From Pyronema omphalodes (Eukaryota; Ascomycota; Pezizomycetes; Pezizales; Pyronemataceae), in the NCBI GenBank assembly GCA_024516155.1, contig JAJJXM010000072.1, forward strand, positions 186,001 through 250,000: a stretch of DNA of 64,000 nt, read 5' to 3'. The notes under the pieces are model-generated. The model searched no databases and was not told the origin of the DNA. It saw nothing but the letters and a program-made list of their open reading frames with translations. Both the position numbers and the translations under genes were made by a program. How positions within the stretch are numbered: the stretch's first letter is position 1; every line of letters starts with the position of its first letter. Shown piece after piece: positions 1 through 8,072 of this stretch.

Positions 1-676
1 TTTGAAATTCGGCCCAGTATGCAGCGGCGGATCGCGCGCCCTGCCTGATCATCTTGAACTTTCTTCTTGCTACTTCTTTTGAGTCGGCTTCCCCGAAAGC
101 CCTACTGACAGCAGTCTTAAAGGCCTCCCAGGTCGTGTATACGCTTTTCCCCTCCTTGATGGACGGCTCGATCCATGCCCAAGCGTTACCTCTACAGCGG
201 GAGCTCGCATAGTTCACCTTTTTCTGTTCGGTGTTGAATCTATTCCCTTCACAATTGAACTTCAGTTCACATTGCGTCAGGAATGCCCTCAGCTTGGTCC
301 GTTCACCGTAGTACAGCTCCGGGTCCTCCACCTTGTGGTTACTGTTTGTCGTGGGGCGATGGAGTTGAATGAGGATCTGGTTCAACTGCTCCTGGGTCAT
401 AGTGACCGGAGTGACAAGTCCCAATCCTGCCGGGGTCGCCATTTCCGCAGGGTCGTCGGTAGAGGTATGGGGGAGTTCGGGTGATTCGGGGGTCTGGGGT
501 CTGGATGGTTGTTCGGGGGTCACTGGGCTTGCCGATCCGGTCTGTTCTTGTTCGATATGTTCTCCGAGCTCTTTTAGCTGAAAGGATGCCACTGTGTGCG
601 CCTTCTTCTGGGTTTTCTGGGTCTTCTGGGTTTTCTGGGTTTTCGTTCCGCGTTGGGTGTCGTACACAGGACGCAA
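1..676 (-). CDS. gag: Gag, N-terminal part (family A copy A0), cut by window edge
   Basis: This is the N-terminal part of a Ty3/Gypsy Gag, the capsid protein of the virus-like particle. It is collinear with 11383-12067 of copy A1 at very high identity, apart from one 9-bp unit fewer in the Lys-Thr-Gln repeat near the N-terminus, which keeps the frame. No stop is seen in the 225 codons present. The frame opens at a TTG just inside the PBS, and the first in-frame ATG is about 80 codons later, so the true start is uncertain. The C-terminal half with the zinc knuckle lies outside the window. Family assignment is firm. Confidence 0.8.
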   Translation of the reverse strand, partial: MRPVYDTQRGTKTQKTQKTQKTQKKAHTVASFQLKELGEHIEQEQTGSASPVTPEQPSRPQTPESPELPHTSTDDPAEMATPAGLGLVTPVTMTQEQLNQILIQLHRPTTNSNHKVEDPELYYGERTKLRAFLTQCELKFNCEGNRFNTEQKKVNYASSRCRGNAWAWIEPSIKEGKSVYTTWEAFKTAVSRAFGEADSKEVARRKFKMIRQGARSAAAYWAEFQ

Positions 677-680
677 TCAA
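671..680 (-). promoter_or_regulatory. Primer-binding site of A0 (self-priming type)
   Basis: One base inside the 5' LTR, ten bases (plus strand acgcaatcaa) are the exact reverse complement of LTR bases 879-888. This fits a Tf1-like PBS that pairs with the 5' end of the element's own transcript. No match to a tRNA 3' end was recognised. Confidence 0.6.
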
Positions 681-681
681 A

Positions 682-1473
682 TATCAGAATCCGTATCCAC
701 GGTTACTGACGACAGGCAGCGCGGGGTTTTCGGCGGCGAGGAGGGCGGCGGCGGGTTAGGTAAGGCTGGTAAGTGGGGAATGGGGAAGGGTTTGTGGGCT
801 TGGGAAGTCACAGGTGAGTTTGGCGAGATGGGATATCACAAGGGAACTTTTGTAGATAGGATTGTGGTAAATAGAAACTTGATTGCGTGAAGAAATAAAC
901 TACATACAAATTTCCTCCTCTTATACTTGTTCCTTCATGACTCGTGACTCAGCATTCTCCGCCTGCGGAGAATGCTCCCAATGCTAACCGCCGTGATAAC
1001 TACATACATGACCAACATTCCCCAACATTTGCCAACCGCCGTAATTCCAAATAAGAAAGCAAGATAACTAAACGCCGTAATTCCAAATAATAATAACAAG
1101 GAAAGAGTACATACCAAAAGAGATAACTACCGGCTAACCGCCGTGATTCCAAATAGCAAAGAAAGAGTACATACCGAAAGAGATAACTTCCTGGCTAACC
1201 GCCGTAATTCCAAATAGTAAAGAAAGAGTACATACCAAAAGAGAGAAGTAAAAGATTCCAACATTTTCCTAGCCGCCGTGATACCTAAAAGAAATCCAAA
1301 TAAGAAATAACTCCGAACATATGAAAATCCTCGGCAAGGGGCCCAGCCCCTTGCCCTAACCCTATCCCTTCACTTCATGACAGCGTAGCAGGTTGCTAGG
1401 GTGATGACGATCACCCATAGCCCTGCGGTGGTGACGGCGGAGGCCAGGAGCATGTCACGGGAGCGTTGTGACA
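682..1473 (-). repeat. Family A LTR (5' LTR of A0)
   Basis: 792-bp LTR, reading TGTCACAACG at its 5' end (minus strand) and ending CTGATA next to the PBS. It shares both ends with the LTRs at 5201-6006, 12073-19297 (split) and 29422-30234. It has a TATA box (TATAAG, about 920-925), a perfect 11-bp stem hairpin with a 2-nt loop at 952-975, about six degenerate 50-65-bp units each starting near AACCGCCGT (about 980-1290), and a second hairpin near 1333-1355. The U3 end encodes the hydrophobic tail of the family's third ORF. It is inserted in a B-type LTR. Confidence 0.85.
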
Positions 1474-1608
1474 CTGTTTCGTGTGCCGTCCGTCTGCCGT
1501 GCACTTCGGTCCCTGTTCTTCCGTTCCCGCATCCCGGAACCCGCCTAGTCTCCCCTTGCCGGTAGTGTTCAGTGTGTTCTTCGAACGTCCGTTCCTAGTT
1601 CCCTGACA
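1474..1608 (+). repeat. B-type LTR fragment (5' part lost behind A0)
   Basis: 135 bp matching the 3' end of the B5 LTR (about 21634-21768) and, in reverse, the B4 LTR. It ends in CCCTGACA, the family's canonical terminus. A0 interrupts it, and its 5' part would lie outside the window. It joins Copia RT sequence (tgtac...) at 1609, and the uninterrupted site is visible at 27848 in C2. This shows that a B-type LTR had inserted in the Copia RT before A0 arrived. Confidence 0.8.
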
Positions 1609-2733
1609 TGTACGCCCTAAAACAGGCGCCCCCGTTATGGTGGGCCCAGATTAATAACTTCCTCATGAAACAAGGTTTCTGACAGGCTCACGCCGACTCC
1701 AACCTCTACCTCATGAAGGACGCATTTCTACTCTTATACGTCGACAATATGCGGATCATCAATCTCACCAAACAAAGGATGGGCGACAACATCAATAAGG
1801 CCCTCTGTGCTCGCTTCAAGATGACAGATCTCGGAAAAGCGACTCTTTTTCTTGGCCTCGAACTCGACTACTTCCCTGACGGAAGCATTGCTATCTCGCA
1901 GAACCATTACATTGAGGGGGTGATTGCCAGATACGGTCTTCTTGAGGCCGCACCCTCCTCTTCCCCGATGGACATTCACGTTGATCTTGAGAACACTGAC
2001 TGCGAAGACAAGACCACTGATGAACAGCAAAAACGCCTGTATCTATCAAGGGTCGGCTCCCTGATGTACGCAGCAATCGGAACCCGTCCTGACATCGCAT
2101 TCGTGGTGACTGTCCTCAGCCAATACAATCAGTCGGTCCTATCCATGCACATGACCGCCGCTAAGAGGGTCATCCGATACTTAAAAGGAAGGAAAACTTT
2201 ATCGATTATCTACAAGCGTAACCACGACATACCGCAGGACTGTTTGCGCCTCTTCTCCGACAACGACTGGGCCGGCAGTGCGGCCGATGCGAAAAGTGTC
2301 GGGGGGCGCGTAGTCCTTGCGCCAGGAGCGGACGGGCCGATCCACTGGAGCTCGAAGAAGCAGTCCGTCATGGCCCTCTCCACCCTCGAAGCCGAGTACA
2401 TTGCATGCAGCAATGCCACCCGTGAAGCGATCTGGTTCCGCCTATTGATGGACGACACCGAAGCCTGGAATAACAAAGTGCTGACCTCGGTCTGTTGCGA
2501 CAACATGGCGGCACTTCGCCTCCTTCAGAACGGTGTCATCACGGCGGACAAAACACATCGACGTGAAGTTTCATCACTCGATCGACGAAGCTCGAAAAGG
2601 AATGGTATCATTCCAATACATTGCGTCCAAAGAAAATGTCGCAGACGTCCTCACTAAACCGCTCTCCGGACCAACACACGCATTGGCCGTGAAACTTCTA
2701 GGGATGGAAATGCTGAAGGATAGTCATGGTTAA
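1609..2733 (+). pseudogene. pol: Copia RT-RNase H remnant (C0)
   Basis: C-terminal part of a Ty1/Copia polyprotein. The RT starts in the ALKQAPP..WW region, the YVDD box is degraded to YVDN, and RNase H follows (FSDNDWAGSAADAKS, LSTLEAEYIA, and the terminal KHIDVKFHH and ADVLTKPL motifs). An in-frame stop near 1681, and a frameshift near 2545 that moves the reading frame into 2533-2733, break it. It is about 97% identical to the C2 copy at 27848-28973. The upstream part of pol is missing because of the B-type LTR at 1474-1608. It is non-functional. Confidence 0.85.
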
Positions 2734-2975
2734 TGAGTTTGGTTTTGACTGGATAAGTGTGTGTTTGTGATTGAACGTATGACTGCTGATTGCTCATGAT
2801 GATGATGATTGAATTGGTTTTCGCTTTACTTGGGTTGTTTCTTATCGGGTTTCATTTCTTCTCTTATGGATAATTGGGTATTTTTTCTATGGCATTGTTC
2901 TTGTTTTCTGTTATGATGGATTGTTATTTCTTTTTATGATTATGATTGTAGCACCCGTCCTTAGACGAGGGGGTG
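2734..2975 (+). other. Copia 3' untranslated region with polypurine tract (C0)
   Basis: AT-rich, T-biased non-coding stretch between the RNase H stop and the 3' LTR, repeated almost identically at 28974-29215. It ends in a purine-rich run (gacgagggggtg) directly before the LTR, the expected plus-strand primer. No ORF of note. Confidence 0.7.
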
Positions 2976-3134
2976 TGTTGAAGTGTGCCTAAGGCCCTAG
3001 TCCTTAGGTAGAGGTGGACCACTCTATGTATAGGCACTCGCTTGGGCGTTCTTTGTCTTCTCTCTTCACGCTCGTGAATACATCGGTCTCCACCTCCACT
3101 CTTTCTTCTCTCGGTGCCTTCGTGACCTTTGACA
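2976..3134 (+). repeat. Copia C 3' LTR (C0)
   Basis: 159-bp LTR beginning TGTTGAAG and ending TTTGACA, preceded by a polypurine tract. It is the same length as the C1 5' LTR (3264-3422) and the C2 3' LTR (29216-29374). It is followed directly by unrelated Copia integrase coding sequence, so C0 sits inside another Copia element. Confidence 0.85.
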
Positions 3135-3263
3135 CACGCAGCACAAGAACGGGAGAGCCGAACGTTTTATTCAAACGATTAATGGCAAAGCCAGCTCCAT
3201 GATAATTGACGCCCAAGTTCCCCCACACTTCTGGCTCGAGGCTGTCAATACAGCCGTTTATCT
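3135..3263 (+). pseudogene. Copia integrase fragment (host element H0)
   Basis: An open frame of 43 codons encodes the integrase-core segment TQHKNGRAERFIQT followed by SSMIIDAQVP and EAVNTAVYL. This aligns with the integrase of C2 near 25640-25770 and contains the catalytic Glu position of the D,D-35-E motif. It is bounded on the left by the C0 3' LTR and on the right by the C1 5' LTR, so H0 is the remains of an older Copia copy used as a target twice. The left junction recurs at 29374/29375. Confidence 0.8.
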
Positions 3264-3422
3264 TGTTGAAGTGCGCCCAAGGCCTTAGTGCTTAGGTAGA
3301 GGTGGAACGGTCTATGTATAGGCACTGGCTTGCGCCTTCTTTGTCTTCTCTCACTACACTCGTTAATACATCGGTTCCACCTCTACTTCTTTCTCTCTCA
3401 CTTACTTTGTGACCTTTTGACA
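3264..3422 (+). repeat. Copia C1 5' LTR
   Basis: 159 bp, starts TGTTGAAG and ends TTTTGACA, immediately followed by the half-tRNA-type PBS. Roughly 85-90% similar to the LTRs of C0 and C2, so C1 belongs to a diverged subgroup or is older. Confidence 0.85.
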
Positions 3423-3434
3423 GGTTATGAGCCC
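3423..3434 (+). promoter_or_regulatory. Copia PBS complementary to initiator tRNA-Met anticodon arm
   Basis: The 12 bases ggttatgagccc directly after the LTR are complementary to the conserved anticodon stem-loop of eukaryotic initiator tRNA-Met (GGGCUCAUAACC). This is the half-tRNA priming arrangement known from Drosophila copia and yeast Ty5. The match to the tRNA rests on my knowledge of the conserved tRNA sequence. Confidence 0.75.
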
Positions 3435-3521
3435 TTGCGTATGAACTGCATATTCATTATTCATTATTGATCATTCATTATATAATCTTTCACCCCCCCT
3501 TTAATCTATTATTTCACCACA

Positions 3522-4319
3522 ATGGCCGAAGAAGTCCAAGAGCCTACTGCGTCGCAATGCCCTATCTTGACAGTGGCCAATTACGCTCAATGGAAGGACC
3601 CTATTCACTTCATCCTAGCCGGTAAGAGCGCCTGGAACATTGTCAACGGAAAGGAGACACATCCCCCCGCAGGCACTAGGCAACAAGCGATTCGAGACCT
3701 CCAGTCCTTTGATGAGAGGGCTGCCAGAGCTACGCAGATAATCTTCGACCAGTGCGACATTACCTGTCGCAGGGTATTCACAGGACTTGACGACCCACGA
3801 AAGATGTGGACCAAACTCGAAGAGCGATTCGACAACACAAAAACGAACTCCGGCAGGGGTCACCTCAGGATGAAGTTCTGGAGATTTCAACCGTGTCCCG
3901 GACTATCCATGTCCAAATGGATCATTGACCTTCTCAATATCCAAGCTCTACTTACAGAAACCGTCTTGGACATAAGCGATACCGAACTGGTTAACTTTGT
4001 TATTGCAAATCTCCCAGACCCCTATGGGGTCAGTAAGCACGAGCTGTCAAAACTGCATAACATTGCTGTTGACAAACTGCAGAAGATTCTTCATGACCAT
4101 GAGCACATGTGCGAATCTACCCTGGCATCCTCAAGCGGCGAAGCTCATGGGGCTACAACCAAGTGGTGTGACCACTGTAAGCGATTCTCCCACAATACAA
4201 AAGATTGTTACGCGAGCAGATCTACGAACAAACGCGCAGCGTCATCCAGCGCTGGTCCATCTAAACCAGCAAAGTCCTCAAACAGGGACGAGGTCAAATG
4301 TCACTACTGTACCAAGTAA
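3522..4319 (+). CDS. gag: Copia Gag (C1), frameshifted at the zinc knuckle
   Basis: 265-codon ORF from a good ATG (cacaATGGCC) with the Copia Gag layout. The N-terminus (ITVANYAQWKDPIH-like, SAWNIVNGKE) is typical of UBN2/Copia Gag, a helical capsid-like middle follows, and a first zinc-knuckle-like motif CDHCKRFSHNTKDC lies near residue 210. A second knuckle starts CHYCTK and is then broken by a 1-base insertion at about 4316. The equivalent C2 sequence (24446-24476) reads through as KKGHLSTEC, so Gag originally continued into protease. In an active copy it would form the particle shell. C1 makes only a truncated Gag. Confidence 0.8.
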   Translation: MAEEVQEPTASQCPILTVANYAQWKDPIHFILAGKSAWNIVNGKETHPPAGTRQQAIRDLQSFDERAARATQIIFDQCDITCRRVFTGLDDPRKMWTKLEERFDNTKTNSGRGHLRMKFWRFQPCPGLSMSKWIIDLLNIQALLTETVLDISDTELVNFVIANLPDPYGVSKHELSKLHNIAVDKLQKILHDHEHMCESTLASSSGEAHGATTKWCDHCKRFSHNTKDCYASRSTNKRAASSSAGPSKPAKSSNRDEVKCHYCTK

Positions 4320-5195
4320 AGGACACCTTGCAACCCAATGCAAACTATGAAAATTGGCGACTGACAGACGTGAACGATACAAACTTCGATCCAGTGCCAA
4401 AATCGCCGAGCTGCATGACACCGACGTCGGCATCTGACTCGGAAACTCCATCTCCTCCCCACCAGCACAAGTATTGATCGCTACCGACTTGTCCTCTGAG
4501 ACTCAGACTTAGGTGCTTAACTCTGGTGCAACGCACCATTTCTGTAACGATACATCTGCTTTCCTTTCCGATTCCCTAGCAACTTGCAAATCTATTAATA
4601 TTCGCTTAGGTGACAACACTACAGTCACCACTAATACCTATGGCAAAATAATTCTTAATAACGTTTTCCAAATTTCTGCATTATACGTCTCTACCTTTAG
4701 ACTTTCCCCTTTCTCTCTGCCCCTCTTCGACAAAAGGCGGTGGCAAATCACCATGGCGGATGGCTCTTGTACTGCCAAAGACAAGACCTCCAGGATTATC
4801 ATGGTCGCTCGCATGCAGGACAATTTATACAGGTGGACAGCAGATGCTGCAAAAGCTGATCACAACGTCCTGATCACCAGTCGATCTCGTGCAGGCGTTG
4901 ACATAAATTCTCATACTTCATCGGGCAAAACAGCCAAACTGCCTACTCAACGCATCAGTTCAGACGTCGACATCACACGTGCCAGCAACGAAAATCTTCG
5001 GACAGCACACGAACACTCTTTTCCCCTTGAGCCGACGAGTAACTTCCAGATGTAGCACAGAAGACTGGCCCACCTCAATACTGAATCTCTATGCAAACGT
5101 ATTAATTCATCCGATAAAACCACAAACATGGACCATGTCAAGTCCTGCACGACATGCATACAAGCCAAGAACCAGCAGTCTTTCATTCGAACGCC
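4320..5195 (+). pseudogene. pol: Copia protease and pre-integrase region (C1)
   Basis: Continuation of the C1 polyprotein. Near 4511-4545 is the retropepsin-like motif xSGATHHFCND, but the catalytic Asp codon reads Asn (NSGA), and a TAG stop lies just before it. Further on is the GAG-pre-integrase segment (RRLAHLNTESL, then C..C near 5145-5160) that begins the integrase zinc-binding domain. The stretch is open from about 4513 to 5055, then shifts frame. It ends at the A1 insertion. C2 shows the same motif with His in place of Asp (HSGA). Confidence 0.75.
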
Positions 5196-5200
5196 CACAG

Positions 5201-6006
5201 TATCAGAATCCGTATCCACGGTTACTGACGACAGGCAGCGCGGGGCTTTCGGCGGCGAGGAGGGCGGCGGCGGGTTAGGTAAGGCTGGCAAGTTGGGAAT
5301 GGGCAAGGGTTTTGTCTGGGAAATCACAGGTGAGTTTCGGAGAGATGGGGATATCACAAGGGAACTTTTGTAGATAGGATTGTAGTAAATAGAAACTTGA
5401 TTGCGTGAAGAAATAAACTACATACAAATTTCCTCCTCTTATACTTGCTCCTTCATGACTCGTGACTCAGCATTCTCCGCCTGCGGAGAATGCTCTCAAT
5501 GCTAACCGCCGTGATAACTACATACATGACCAACATCCCCCACCATTTGCCAACCGCCGTAATTCCAAATAAGAAAACAAGGGAACAATACATACCAAAG
5601 ATAACTAACCGCCGTAATTCCAAATAAGAAAACAAGGAAACAATACATACCAAACATAACTAACCGCCGTAATTCCCAATAATAATAACAAAGCACGAGT
5701 ACATACCAAAAGAGATAACTACCTGGCTAACCGCCGTGGTTCCAAATAACAAAGAAAGAGTACATACCAAAAGAGATAAGTAAAAGATTCCAACATTTTC
5801 CTAGCCGCCGTGATACCTAAAATAAATTCAAATAATAAATAACTCCTAACATATGAAAATCCCCGGCAAGGGGCCCAGCCCCTTGCCCTAACCCTATCCC
5901 TATCACTTCATGATGGCGTAGCAGGTTGCTAGGGTGATGGCAACCACCCATAGCCCTGCGGTGGTGACGGCGGAGGCCAGGAGCATGTCACGGGAGCGTT
6001 GTGACA
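5201..6006 (-). repeat. A1 3' LTR
   Basis: 806 bp. The inner end adjoins a G-rich polypurine tract on the minus strand (complement of 6007-6020, agcccccccctcc). It contains the TATA box (5438-5443), the self-primer segment (5397-5406), the 24-bp perfect hairpin (5470-5493) and six AACCGCCGT-type units between 5503 and 5820. The last 34 codons of the third ORF, which encode its hydrophobic tail, lie in its U3 (5903-6006). Confidence 0.9.
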
Positions 6007-6931
6007 TAAGCCCCCCCCTCCAGGCCGAGACTCCGGCGAGGCCGTAGGCAGTCCCCAACGCGGGCCTCCGGATGGGGGACCGTCCCCGATACTGCCTTCC
6101 CCCACGTCGGCGACGTACGACGTCCTGGGTGCTGTCCCCAAGGACATAAGGCGGGATTTGCTCTTGTTGGTGTCCTAAGGGGGGCGCCGTTATTTGTTCT
6201 TGTTGGTGCCCTAAGGAGAACGGGGGTATTTGATCTTGTTGGTGCCCTGAGGCGGGGGGCTGCGGGGGATCCGAACAAGGGGCGGATGTCAGGTCGTTGG
6301 TTGGTCGGCAGTCGACGGTGGGGAGATGCTGTTCCGGCTCCGCTGTCTGATAGAAAGACAGGTTGATCGCCACCTTCTCGTGGTCCGAGGGTGCGGTCAT
6401 CATAATCACTGGGAGTTGGTGTCGGATCGTATGGATGGTGGGGTCCTCCGATTCCAGTTCGCGGGGACGGGGTGGTTCGTTTTCCTGATTTTCCGTAGGG
6501 ACGGGAGGTTCCTTTCCTGTCCCGGGCTCGTCCTTGCAGGGTGGTATCGTTGCCTGGGTCTCCGTGGGGGGTTTCCATCCCCTGATGCCGCATCTCTGGT
6601 CGTGTCCGTCTTTGTTGACCAGGAATTTGCACACGTTGCAGAGTCTCTTTCCTTTCTGCCATGCCTTGCAGGCTTTTTGCGGGTCCATCCTTCGGTGTCG
6701 GATCACCCATTCAAACTCGGGTTCATGTAGCTGCCGGCAGCTACATGATTTTTTTATGCGTGCCGCAATTGCTTGCGCCACCGCTGGGAAATGATTGTTG
6801 TTTAGTTTCGATTGGAGGTGAATGGAGCAGGAGTCGTTGTTGCAGAACGACCAGTGTAGTTCTGCGTGCGGGATCGTGGGGTGGGGGGATTTCTCTCCTG
6901 CCGGGGGAGTAGGGGTTCGGTACCAGCCCAA
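5903..6931 (-). CDS. Third ORF after pol: Cys/His-rich, proline-rich, C-terminal membrane segment (A1)
   Basis: 342-codon open frame between pol and the 3' LTR; function unknown. Residues about 25-120 are Cys/His-rich (CNNDSCSIH, then CSC..H, then CNVCKF and a final CG), like a zinc-binding module. From memory, fungal transposon proteins have similar WxxCxxDxCxxH motifs; this is not checked. The middle is proline-rich with three GHQQ(E/D)QI repeats, followed by a very basic patch (about residues 275-295). The C-terminus is a hydrophobic segment of about 20 residues followed by a short tail, encoded inside the LTR. The frame has no ATG near its beginning (first ones around residue 80). An ATG overlaps the pol stop as TAATG, but in another frame. 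Position recalls env or nef; homology to either is not claimed. Confidence 0.6.
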   Translation of the reverse strand: MGWYRTPTPPAGEKSPHPTIPHAELHWSFCNNDSCSIHLQSKLNNNHFPAVAQAIAARIKKSCSCRQLHEPEFEWVIRHRRMDPQKACKAWQKGKRLCNVCKFLVNKDGHDQRCGIRGWKPPTETQATIPPCKDEPGTGKEPPVPTENQENEPPRPRELESEDPTIHTIRHQLPVIMMTAPSDHEKVAINLSFYQTAEPEQHLPTVDCRPTNDLTSAPCSDPPQPPASGHQQDQIPPFSLGHQQEQITAPPLGHQQEQIPPYVLGDSTQDVVRRRRGGRQYRGRSPIRRPALGTAYGLAGVSAWRGGLMSQRSRDMLLASAVTTAGLWVVAITLATCYAIMK

Positions 6932-6968
6932 AGAGGACGGGGGTCCTCGGAGTTCGTTCTATCGTCCA

Positions 6969-8072
6969 TTACAGCTGTGGGGCAGGTTTATTAGGGTACT
7001 TGCGGTAGAATTGGGTGATGGCGTCGGGGGAGTTTTGGAAATTGTCGGCGGGGTACCAGGTCGTATCGGGGTCATGGAAACCAGTCCACTTGACTCGATA
7101 TTGGATCTGTCCCTGGTGGCGTCGAGAATCCACTATCCCTTCAACTTCCCACTCTTCCTCGTCGTCGAGGATAATCTGTAGCGGAGGGGGCTGAATATGG
7201 CCTGGGATGGTGGTCGAAGTAGGTTGAGACGGTTCTAGAAGGGAGATGTGAAATACTGGATGGATCTTTGCGTTTGGGGGGAGGTCCAGCTTATAAGCTC
7301 GCGACCCTACCTTAGACAAGATAGTGTAGGGGCCCAATAGCTTGTAATCGAGCTTGTTGGAGGGTCGGGTGGTTTTCACATTCTTCCTCTTCAGCCAGAC
7401 CCGATCTCCCACTCGAAGGACCGGATCCGGGTGTCGATGCCGGTTCGCCTGTTCTGCATGAGCAGTCTGGGCATAGTGGACCTCTGCCCTCAGATCCTCG
7501 TGAAGTCGGTTGAGGGCGCCAACATATTTGGAGACCTCGGGGTTTCCTTCCGCGACTTCACCCAGCGGTTGGGTAAAACGGGGATGATATCCGTAATTTG
7601 CGAAGAAGGGGGACACCTTGGTCGTTCCTGAGCGGGAGTTGTTGTAGCAGAACTCCGCCATAGGAAGGAGTTGGTTCCAATTGTTCTGTTGATAGTTACA
7701 ATACGCCCTGAGGTATTGTTCGAGGATCGCATTGACCCTCTCTGTCTGTCCGTCAGACTCTGGGTGAAACGCCGTACTCAGGTTCCTCGAGGTCCCCATT
7801 GCCTCCATAACCCTCTTCCAGAACTGAGAGGTGAATAGGGACCCCCGATCCGAGATGATGATGCTGGGGATTCCGTGGGCCCGTACCACATGTGTGAGAA
7901 ACCCATCCGCAAGTGCCCTGGGTCCCATAGTGTCTTTACATGCTACGAAGTGCGCCATCTTCGTCAAGCGGTCAACAATCACCCATATCGTATTCATTCC
8001 CCCATCTTCCAGAAGACCTGTGATAAAATCCATGGAGATGGATTCCCATGGTCTTTCTGGAATCTGTAACGG
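6969..8072 (-). CDS. pol: Pol C-terminal part: integrase catalytic core and chromodomain (A1)
   Basis: Open frame downstream of the nonsense codon at 8073-8075 and in the same frame as the upstream part of pol. It has the DDE integrase core (MDFITGL, ISDRGSLF, SDGQTERVNAILEQ), the basic GPY/F-type segment (LLGPYTILSKVGSRAYKLDLP) and a terminal chromodomain (EGIVDSRRHQGQIQYRVKWTG, then TTWYPADNF). Integrase joins cDNA to chromosomal DNA, and the chromodomain is thought to direct it to marked chromatin. It ends in KPAPQL with a stop overlapping an ATG (TAATG). In A2 the same site is an Arg codon, so the stop in A1 is a copy-specific CGA to TGA change. Confidence 0.85.
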   Translation of the reverse strand, partial: PLQIPERPWESISMDFITGLLEDGGMNTIWVIVDRLTKMAHFVACKDTMGPRALADGFLTHVVRAHGIPSIIISDRGSLFTSQFWKRVMEAMGTSRNLSTAFHPESDGQTERVNAILEQYLRAYCNYQQNNWNQLLPMAEFCYNNSRSGTTKVSPFFANYGYHPRFTQPLGEVAEGNPEVSKYVGALNRLHEDLRAEVHYAQTAHAEQANRHRHPDPVLRVGDRVWLKRKNVKTTRPSNKLDYKLLGPYTILSKVGSRAYKLDLPPNAKIHPVFHISLLEPSQPTSTTIPGHIQPPPLQIILDDEEEWEVEGIVDSRRHQGQIQYRVKWTGFHDPDTTWYPADNFQNSPDAITQFYRKYPNKPAPQL

